From Chondrilla cf. caribensis (Eukaryota > Porifera > Demospongiae > Chondrillida > Chondrillidae), in the NCBI GenBank assembly GCA_964020155.1, contig OZ026546.1:8552379-8616378 (forward strand): a DNA stretch of 64,000 nucleotides. The letters run 5' to 3'. A program made the position numbers and the translations under genes. Each line of letters begins with the position of its first letter. Positions within the stretch are counted from its first letter, which is position 1. This document shows, in pieces, positions 56,001 to 64,000 of this stretch. The notes below the pieces were generated by a model. It was not told the DNA's origin. It ran no database searches and saw nothing but the letters and a program-made list of their open reading frames with translations.

Positions 56001-57100
56001 GACGCAGAGGCAGATGCCAATGGGAAGATATTGACTCTCAGGATGCAGCATGGAGATGAGATGAGGAAGTATGAGAAAGAGAAAAAGGATAAGCAGGACC
56101 AAGTGGTGGCAATGAAGAAAGAAATGAAATCAGTTCAGGAGAAATTGGAGAGGTGAGTGGTCATCACAAGGGGCTGTGATGGCTACTGCTCTCACGTTCT
56201 AACTTCCAATCACATTTTGTATCAAGGGCCAAGAAAGATGTTTTGAAGTTTCAAGAGGAGCTTAACTGTCAGGGGCTGTCCCACCAGCGTGAGCTGTGAG
56301 TTCAGTGGGACTTGTCCTACTTGAGGTTCTTTCTCAGTGGTGTGGTATTTTGCAGGGAACATGTGATGAAGGAGGGCCATGTTATGGAGGAGAGACTTAA
56401 GGTAGCTCACAGCACAGCTCAGAGGACCAGGGAACGAGCTGTACTTGCAGAAGTGAGTGTGGGTGTGGCAGTGGCAGTGGTACTGGTGTGGGTGTGGCCG
56501 TGGTACTGGTGGGGATGGGGATGGTATTAGTGTGGGTGTGGCGGTGGTGGTGGTATTGGTGTGGGTGTGGTTCACTACTGATGTGTGAGTGGTCGTAGTA
56601 CTGGAGTGGGCGTGGTACATTACGAATGTGGGTGTGGTGGTTGTGGGTTCAGTTAGTACTGGAGTTAATTGAGCTTGTCATCAATCCAGTTAAACCTGGT
56701 CCAAATGGAGAGAGATATGAAGCTGAAGGAGCTGGAACAGCTGATCAAGGAAGCCACCCTAGTCAGGTATGTGCACATGGGGTGTGGACACGGGTCGCTG
56801 TGTCCTGGGGACTAGTCTGTGTCGTACTTCTCCACAGTGAGCGCACCAAACTCCCCGACTGGAAGACCTACGGTGACAAGCTGAGGACTACTCTTGAGGA
56901 GTTTAAGGTTGGGAGGTATTGTGTGGTAGTCAGCTGTGCTCATAGCAATGCTCTTCCCCACCCCCTACCCCTCAGGCTGCCACTGACCATCAAATCCACA
57001 GTATCCAACAAGGCACAGAGTATGCCAATTTAGAGAAGGTGACACCGAATATACCCACTAAACCTCCCATGCCTCAGTTGGTGAATCCAGCTGCAGTGAG

Positions 57101-57173
<73 letters not shown>

Positions 57174-58716
57174 CGTGCATGTGTGTGCATACGTATGTGC
57201 AGACTTTCCCATGCAGTACCTATAACCTTTCTCATCACAGTACATGCAAGCACAGCTCATGCTACAAGCTCAGGCCATGAAGGTTCAGGCTCAAGCCCAA
57301 GCCCAAGCCCAAGCCCAAGCTCAAGCTCAAGCTCAGGGTCAACTGATGGGTCTGATGTCGGGGTTAGTCCCTCCTGGTATGGTGAGGCCACAGCTGCCCT
57401 TAGAACAGGCAAAGGGTGGGACTCAGCCCCCAGTGGGTGGGGCCAGCACTAAGCTGGGCCAATCGTTCCCAGTGCAAGGAGGGCATTCTCCACAGCTGAA
57501 ACAGAAGAGAGGAGTGCAGCAGATCTGGGAGAAGATTTCAAGTGACTACCCAGACCTCACACAGTGAGTGTATTTGGTGCCATGTGGGGAAGTCCTCTTT
57601 CAAAGGTACTTCCCCTTTGTGTGCCTATAGGGAGGCATTGAAAGACATTCTCAGAGAGGTGAAGAGCGAGAACAACAACTCTTTGGCTCACATGGCCACT
57701 GACCACATTGTGCTGGCTGTGAGGGAGAAGCTGAAGGCTAGAGCAATCAATCAGCTGACTTCCTCTGTACCCATGACAACCACTGCAACTCCAACTGTGT
57801 TCCCATCGGCTTTTCCATCCCAATCTCAACTGGGTGTGTCTGAGCCTGGAGTGGATGTGTCCACCACCACTGCTCCAGGATCAGTTCTTCTACCAATGGC
57901 CCAAAATGCTGCATTGTGGTCCATGCGACCCTCACAGCCCAGCCAGGTCTGTCAGCCTGACTGTCCATCTCCTTGTGTATTAACCCCACCCCTATCTGTC
58001 TGTTTGTGTATTGACAACACCCCTCTGTCTGTTCCTGTACCACACCCCTCTGTCTGTTCCTGTACCACACCCCTATCTGTCTGTTCCTGTACCACACCCC
58101 TATTTGTCCTTTCCTGTACCACACCCCTCTATCTGTTCCTGTACCACACCCCTCTGTCTGTTCCTGTACCACACCCCTCTGTCCGTTCCTGTACCACACC
58201 CCATTTGTCTTACAACAACTCCTCATCTGTCTGATTGTGTGTGTGTGGCTACATCCCACATTGAGCCTCAGATGGTTGACATGTCCCTCCCCACCCCCTA
58301 GACCCTCCCTTCACTGTCAGTCCCTTCCAGCTCAGTGGGGTCCGGGCCTGGCCCACAGGTTGTGGGAGCAGTGCAACAGAGCAAGCTACTCCAGCACCAC
58401 CACCAGCAGATGCCTGTGACCCAGCCTACGTCATTCCCCCAGGGATATCCCCCTGGTGTCCTCCAAGCTAAGCCCCCTGCTCTGCAGCAACAACCTGGGA
58501 CAGTCGTCACAGCCAAACCTGATCCAGTCCTTCCGTCTTCTGTTCAACCAAGACGTGTTGCTATAGCAGCGCCCCCTAAGCCCCGCACAGCAGATCATGT
58601 GGTTTATGGTGAGGATGAGTGTGTGATATGTGCTGAGGACATGCACCACACCGGAGTGCTGAAGCTGGACTGCGGGCACAGATTCCACGAACATGTAAGT
58701 CTTTATAAGGGGTGGT

Positions 58717-58763
<47 letters not shown>

Positions 58764-58767
58764 ACAC

Positions 58768-58841
<74 letters not shown>

Positions 58842-59006
58842 AACATGGGTGGATTGTGTACCTGTTCATATGTGTTTGTTTGTTGTTTATTTGTTTACAT
58901 GTGTATTATTATGCAGTGCATCCGTCAGTGGTTGGCTGAGCAGAGTACTTGCCCAACATGCCGGGACCATGTGAAGCTGGAGGAGGACTTCCCTGAGCTG
59001 TCCTAG
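48289..59006 (+). CDS. TTC3/DZIP3-like RING E3 ubiquitin ligase with TPR repeats
   Basis: 29 exons close in frame at 1757 residues: 48289-48390, 48483-48785, 49213-49256, 50416-50503, 50892-50951, 51239-51297, 51370-51461, 51524-51585, 51659-51753, 51873-51990, 52127-52259, 52433-52617, 52679-52956, 53134-53263, 53341-53458, 53572-53768, 53935-54148, 54228-54513, 54674-54865, 55190-56152, 56227-56295, 56356-56452, 56690-56766, 56838-56907, 56976-57095, 57241-57563, 57631-57946, 58302-58694, 58917-59006. Domains: TPRs (KGNERYKDDEYRPAIRSYTN), a Cys/His-rich segment ending CLTPSCEGTITEVRI, YFEDVLREHGPL, coiled coils, and a C-terminal RING (CVICAEDM, CGHRFHEHCIRQW, CPTCRDH). This is TTC3 order. 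Human TTC3 ubiquitylates AKT. Intron 2 has a GC donor (AAG|GCAAGC). An Ala-Gln repeat (~57,290) is unusual. Confidence 0.9.
49257..50215. repeat. ~21-24 bp minisatellite filling intron 3 of the TTC3-like gene
   Basis: More than 35 units of TGTCCACTCTATACCTGTGT followed by GTCTGACCA or GTCTGATTGG variants. Long open frames on both strands are repeat artefacts. Confidence 0.95.
51000..51195. repeat. ACACAGCACACAGC repeat in a TTC3-like intron
   Basis: Imperfect 7- and 14-base CA/CAG units; other CA/GT runs in this gene lie at 50,800-50,846, 53,020-53,095, 57,100-57,170 and 58,720-58,840. Confidence 0.9.
57980..58215. repeat. ~25-bp minisatellite in intron 27 of the TTC3-like gene
   Basis: About nine units of CTGTTCCTGTACCACACCCC with TCTGT or TATCTGT variants. 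Confidence 0.9.
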
Positions 59007-59357
59007 TTAGAATGTAGCCTCCAACTCTGTACACCACATAGGCATTCCTTTAGTTGAGGTTTATATGTAGTTCATTTATACAGCATTAATACCTATAGCA
59101 GCATGCACTACACACGTACACTTGTGTGTATAGAGGTCCACATATCAGCCCACATGCACTCAGACATATTCACTACAAGTGGTGTGTGCAAGTATGAATG
59201 GACTTATCAGTTTTCTACTTTTAATGATCATTGCTATAATTCAGTGTGATTAGGGTGAATTACGTATTTGATTCGTATTATAATGTGTATAATATTATAA
59301 ATATTACACCCATGGCCATCTCATATAGCCTATTATATATATTATTGATAAATTCCA
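59007..59357. other. tail-to-tail 3' UTR region
   Basis: 351 bases between the stop codons of the TTC3-like gene (plus) and mL37 (minus), AT-rich; it must hold both polyadenylation regions. No other feature seen. Confidence 0.5.
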
Positions 59358-60368
59358 TCATCCATTGATGAGTGTTGATACCAGTAACTTAACAACATAG
59401 TCATTGAGATTAGTAAGTAGTTTAGTCTTTCCTTTCTTGACAACCTTTGAATACAACAAGTGGGGCCCTTCCACGTGAACGAGGTTCTTGACTCCTTCGT
59501 CACTATCAAGGTCCAGTGTGTTGAGCTGGAAGTACAGGAAGGTGAACTTCTTCCCGTTTGTGACAATACACTGACCAGACAGAGGTAGACAATGGGGTGT
59601 GCTCTCGGCATCTGGAGATGAGATGGGATGTTGGCTGGACGTCCCCCCCTCAAACTGCCTTGTGTTTGCTTGGCTGAGCAGGCGAGCAAAGGTCGCACAC
59701 AATCCTCTCTGCAACACGTGCATGTCTTGGAGAGACTCATTGTAAGCAATCACTACAGTGTTGAGATGGGGGAAATTGGTGGTCACGTGCGTGCCTATAC
59801 TCGCCCGGTCCCCCACCTCCTCGTGGACATTGAGGTCCGCAGTGGCATCCACAGGCCAAGTGGAGGGAAGGGGGCTGTTCACTGAACTGTCAACGAGTTC
59901 TCTAGAGAAGAACCGTGGTAGTGCGTGTTTGGATGTGATAATTACGCCGGGTCTACCTCTGATCGAGTATCTCCTGTCATCTCTGGTCCAGTTAGCAGAC
60001 AGGAACCCGTTCCAAGAGACGTGTTTATCCTTCATGGAGGTTGGATAAGTAGCAAATAATGATCGCAGTAGATTGGGAAGGACGCCATAGACATACTTTC
60101 TATCTACCCTATCCGTTTCTGAGTTTTCGTATCCCTTAGGCTGCACAACGGAGGACGAGACCAGGTTTCTCCAACTCTCCAAGTCACCACTCTCCATTTC
60201 GCCTGCAATGCAGGCTGGCAGAGCATCCATCTGGTGGGTTTTCGTCCATATTAACGTTTGCTTATCAGCTTCAATGGTTTTTAACTTGGGATGATATACA
60301 TAATTTACAGAAGGAACGGAATAGCGCTTTGCACGCAGTGTCCTAGCTGCTTTCCTTACTGCCTCCAT
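59358..60368 (-). CDS. MRPL37: mitochondrial large ribosomal subunit protein mL37
   Basis: A single exon of 336 codons. The C-terminal block FTFLYFQLNTLDLDSDEGVK, then NLVHVEGPHLLY, is the family signature of mL37, and FLSANWTRDDRRYSIRGRPG matches its central part. The basic, acid-free N-terminal stretch after Glu2 (RKAARTLRAKRYSVPS) looks like a mitochondrial targeting sequence. The protein is ~85 residues shorter than the vertebrate one, mainly at the N-terminus. mL37 is a metazoan/fungal-type addition to the mitoribosome near mL65. It is intronless here, in contrast to its neighbours. Confidence 0.92.
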   Translation of the reverse strand: MEAVRKAARTLRAKRYSVPSVNYVYHPKLKTIEADKQTLIWTKTHQMDALPACIAGEMESGDLESWRNLVSSSVVQPKGYENSETDRVDRKYVYGVLPNLLRSLFATYPTSMKDKHVSWNGFLSANWTRDDRRYSIRGRPGVIITSKHALPRFFSRELVDSSVNSPLPSTWPVDATADLNVHEEVGDRASIGTHVTTNFPHLNTVVIAYNESLQDMHVLQRGLCATFARLLSQANTRQFEGGTSSQHPISSPDAESTPHCLPLSGQCIVTNGKKFTFLYFQLNTLDLDSDEGVKNLVHVEGPHLLYSKVVKKGKTKLLTNLNDYVVKLLVSTLING

Positions 60369-60649
60369 TTTATGGGTATGACATCATATCTGGCTATACG
60401 TCACCAGCACGTGTACCGAGTAGTCAGTGTATTGCGCAAGACCATCCTTGTAAGCGTATCTTGGTTACAAGAATTCAAGTTGAAGTTCTTCTTTGTCCCC
60501 CCACCCACGTTCTTTTTGAGGTTACCTTATGGAAATTAAATGAAACGGGAAACAGGAACCGAGACTACGAAGAACCAAGGTAAACAAGAGTCATTGTCTA
60601 TGTGTTTCTCTTGAAATCCTTTGAAGACAAAACTTCTTTGTGTTCTTAG
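60369..60649. promoter_or_regulatory. divergent intergenic region, mL37 / ankyrin gene
   Basis: 281 bases between divergent start codons. A possible acceptor (GTGTTCTTAG) abuts the ankyrin-gene ATG, so a 5' UTR intron may lie here. No TATA box was found. Confidence 0.4.
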
Positions 60650-61864
60650 ATGGAAGAACATTCGACACAGACGCAAGAAGGTCAAAGTGAAGTATCTGTT
60701 CCATCTAACATAAGACACTGTAACGATGCTGAAGTCAGTCTCGATGAGATGCTGAGCCTCGCCTGTAGGCAAGGTAAACAAGACATAGTCGAATTGTTGT
60801 TGGAGAGTGGCGCCAATGTCAACCACCGCAACAAAGCGGGTAATACCCCATTACTCGAGGCCTGTAGTCAGGGACACGTCAACATAGCACAGATGCTTCT
60901 AGATCATTCAGCCAACATCGATGCTCCCACTGAACCCACTTCTGATTCGGCTTTGACTTGGGCCTGTACACTGGGGAACGATGCCATTGTGGAGCTTCTT
61001 CTCAAGCGAGGCGCCAACGTCGAACACCGCACTAAGGACGGGTGCACGGCACTGATGTTCGCAGCACTTGCCGGTCATGTGAAAGTCACAGGATTGCTAC
61101 TGGAGCACGGAGCTAGGATAAACGTTGAATCAGACAGCAACAAGGACAGCCCCCTCACCTTTGCTTGCTGGAAAGGCCATCGCAAAGTGGTTCAATTTCT
61201 CTTGGAACACGAAGCTAACTTGGAGCACCGTACTAAGGAGGGCTTCACTCCACTGATGTTTGCTGCTCTTGGTGGACATACTGATGTAGCCAACCTACTG
61301 CTGGACCGAGGAGCTGCTGTAAATGTGCCTTCGGGGAGTAACAATGATATTCCGTTGACTTCGGCATGCTGGAAGGGGCACTACAAGGTGGTGTGCTTGC
61401 TCCTGAAGTATAGTTCAGATATAGAACATCGGACAAAGGACGGGTGTACTCCACTGATGCTTGCAGCAAGGTTTGTGGGGTTGAAGCACATTCTAGATAG
61501 CGGCCGTGTACACACACTGTGGATAGTGGTCGTGTACACACACTGGATAGTGGCCGTGTACACACACTGGATAGTAGCCATGTACACACACACACTGGAT
61601 AGTAGCCATGTACACACACACCGGATGGTGGCCATGTACACACTCTGGTGTGTCGTGGTCCTTATCGTTACTACATCAAGCCTTGTTGCTAATCTCACTA
61701 CATTTGTCTGGTCTACATGTGTCTGGGTAATGCTTGGGTTAGGTTTATCAACTAGGTTACCATTGTAACAGAACATGGTATGTACCTGTGGATGTTTTGT
61801 GGTGTCCATTACACATACAATCACGTTTATGTGGGTATGTCTGTATGTATGTGTGTGTACGTAT

Positions 61865-61924
<60 letters not shown>

Positions 61925-64000
61925 ATAGCGTGTGGTAGTATATAGTAGTGTACAGTACAAATGATTGTGTACGTATGTATAGTAGTATGTGTATATGTGT
62001 GTATGTGAGTATGGTGTTGGATGTGTGTATTGTAGTGTAGGAACATATGTATGTGTTGTAGTGTGTGCACTAGTGTATGGTATTGTGGTGATAGCAGTGT
62101 AGGTAGCAGGCCAGCGGTGATAAAATGGTAGTGTTGAGACCCCACCCCTTGTTACTCCGCCCACTCCATCCTCCTGTGTTGGGTGTTTGTGTGTATGCTT
62201 CTTAGAATGGCCCCTGTGTGCTGTGTGTGCTTCTTGGAATGGCCCCTATGTGCTGTGTCTTCTTAGAACAGCCCCTGTGTGCTGTGTGTGCTTCTTAGAA
62301 TGGCCCCTGTGTGCTGTGTGTGCTTCTTGGAATGGCCCCTATGTGCTGTGTCTTCTTAGAACAGCCCCTGTGTGCTGTGTGTGCTTCTTAGAATGGCCCC
62401 TGTATGCTGTGTATGCTTCTTAGAATGGCCCCTGTGTGCTGTGTGTGCTTCTTAGAATGGCCCCTGTATGCTATATCTCTGTAGGGAGGGACATTACAAC
62501 GTGGCCAAGCTGCTTCTGGACAGTGGAGCGGAGGTCAATGTACCCTCTGGGAGTGAGAACAACATCCCTCTCACACTAGCTTGTTGGAAGGGTGAGTGGT
62601 GTAGCTGGGGGAGTGTATGTTCAGCCTGCATACTGGGTATAGCCTGCATACTGGGTATAGCCTGTGTACTGGGTATAGCCTGTGTACTGGGTATAGCCTG
62701 TGTACTGGGTATAGCCTGTGTACTGGGTATAGCCTGTGTACTGGGTATAGCCTGTGTACTGGGTATAGCCTGTGTACTGGGTGTAGCCTGTGTGCCAGGT
62801 GTAGCCTGTGTACTGGGTATAGCCTGTGTACTGGGTGTAGCCTGTGTACTGGGTATAGCCTGTGTACTGGGTATAGCTTGTATACTGGGTATAGTTTGTG
62901 TACTGGGTGTAGCCTGTGTACTGGGTATAGCCTGTGTACTGGGTATAGCCTGTGTACTGGGTATAGCCTGTGTACTGGGTATAGCCTGTGTACTGGGTAT
63001 AGCCTGTGTACTTGGTATAGCCTGTGTACTGGGTGTAGCCTGTGTACTGGGTATAGCCTGTGTACTGGGTATAGCCTGTGTGCCAGGTGTAGCCTGTGTA
63101 CTGGGTATAGCCTGTGTACTGGGTGTAGCCTGTGTACTGGGTATAGCCTGTGTACTGGGTATAGCTTGTATACTGGGTATAGTTTGTGTACTGGGTGTAG
63201 CCTGTGTACTGGGTATAGCCTGTGTACTGGGTATAGCCTGTGTACTGGGTGTAGCCTGTGTACTGGGTATAGCCTGTGTACTGGGTGTAGCCTGTGTGCT
63301 GGGTATAGCCTGTGTACTGGGTATAGCCTGTGTACTGGGTATAGCCTGTGTACTGGGTATTGTTATCTGATGTGGAAACAATTCCCTTTGTGTGGTGATG
63401 TCATATCTCTGCTGGTTCCCAATGTGTGGAGCAATTAAATTAGTGTATCTCTACATGTAGTGAACATCTACTGACCATTCACATACATGTAGACATGTAC
63501 GTACATACCTGTGTTAGTACATGCTCATTGTTTATGATATTTGAGCTTGTTCCCTCCATGTCCCGTTGTCCTCAGGCCACAAGGACGTGGTGGAGCTGCT
63601 CTTGGAGCACAGGTCAAAGATCGAGCACAGGAACAAGGCAGGATGCACCCCGCTGATGCTGGCAGCCAGGTTAGGCATGTGTGAATGCACTACACCTCAC
63701 TGTTCAGTGAACCTGTACATACTGCCCACCAAAGGCACGAGGGATAGGTGGCCTCTTAAGACAGGTGGTCTTTATACAGAGGTGCTTCACTGTAGTGGAA
63801 CTGACAGTGTGGGTGGTCCAATAATGGTCACTTAGGACAGGTGGTCTTTACAACGGGTTCCACTCTGTGTTCTGTATGCTCTGTCCTGTTGTCAGGGAGG
63901 GCCATTTTGATGCCACCAAGCTCTTGCTGGAGCACGGGGCCCAGATCAACATCCCCTCGGGCAGCAACGACGATACTCCTCTCACCCTTGCTTGTTGGAA
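60650..64000 (+). CDS. ankyrin-repeat protein (MASK/ANKHD1-like repeats), partial
   Basis: Exons 60650-61470, 62485-62591, 63576-63669 and 63896 onward; the gene runs off the right edge. All junctions keep phase. The protein starts MEEHSTQTQEGQSEVSVPSN and then has about ten ~33-residue ankyrin repeats that alternate between two types: one ending EHRTKDGCTPLMLAA and one ending PSGSNNDIPLTSACWKGH. This alternation is characteristic of the MASK/ANKHD1/ANKRD17 repeat arrays. Without the C-terminal part (KH domain in MASK) the assignment is open; sponges and cnidarians have many such arrays. After the first exon, each exon encodes exactly one repeat, and each intron carries its own minisatellite. 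Confidence 0.85.
61490..61650. repeat. minisatellite in ankyrin-gene intron 1
   Basis: Five or six units of GTGTACACACACTGGATAGT type, beginning ~20 bases after the donor. A pure GT run follows at 61,866-61,920. Confidence 0.85.
62190..62480. repeat. ~32-bp minisatellite before ankyrin exon 2
   Basis: Units of CTTCTTAGAATGGCCCCTGT followed by GTGCTGTGTGTG; a ~95-bp higher-order block is duplicated. Confidence 0.9.
62620..63365. repeat. 18-bp minisatellite in ankyrin-gene intron 2
   Basis: About 41 units of TGTACTGGGTATAGCC plus GT or a variant; a ~290-bp block containing the ATACTGGGTATAGTTTGTGT variant occurs twice, evidence of higher-order duplication. Eighteen bases is a multiple of three, hence the ~300-codon frames on both strands, which are not genes. 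Confidence 0.95.

Noticed and set aside
62494..63438. ~300-codon frames on both strands with GIACVL or TQAIPS repeats
   Set aside because: They follow an 18-bp minisatellite inside an intron of the ankyrin gene; frames are open only because 18 is a multiple of three.

Overview
The window is animal nuclear DNA. It holds multi-exon genes with short GT-AG introns, and intergenic and intronic DNA packed with CA/GT microsatellites, minisatellites, fold-back repeats and retroelement fragments. Animal-type families (the WASH subunit WASHC2/FAM21, a TTC3/DZIP3-type RING ligase, mitoribosomal mL37, MASK-like ankyrin repeats) sit among compact introns, many of 50-150 bp. This fits an early-branching metazoan, and a demosponge is my best guess; that placement is inference. 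Exon chains were built by hand from splice signals and reading-frame phase. All long chains close in frame, but none is backed by transcripts.

Left part (1-14,200): a graveyard of mobile DNA. On the minus strand lie a Penelope-like reverse transcriptase remnant cut by the window edge, a non-LTR retrotransposon tail and a decayed Ty3/gypsy element, scattered among exons of a fibronectin-III/transmembrane receptor-like gene. Beyond them are an unusual coiled-coil gene built of 14-residue repeats and a run of fold-back repeats (64, 38, 23 and 78 bp arms).

Middle (14,200-29,160): the most interesting region. Five small plus-strand genes encode short, highly charged coiled-coil proteins; several have a TATA box and a tiny first coding exon. 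Three are clear paralogues (21,604; 24,609; 27,006) with the same promoter, the same phase-2 intron and a shared C-terminal Trp/Gly/Asn/Phe/Tyr motif. Two of them lie in a ~3 kb segmental duplication that also copied the terminal exon of the neighbouring SRP receptor gene. The left edges of both copies coincide with palindromes (216 bp and 34 bp arms). I recognise no family for these proteins.

Right part (29,000-64,000): conserved genes, densely packed. SRP receptor alpha (minus) is divergent from a LisH protein resembling NPAT (plus). WASHC2/FAM21 (plus), satellite arrays, and a 29-exon TTC3/DZIP3-like E3 ligase (plus) follow. The ligase is tail-to-tail with single-exon mL37 (minus), which is divergent from an ankyrin-repeat gene (plus) that runs off the right edge. 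Many introns of these genes are filled by private minisatellites.
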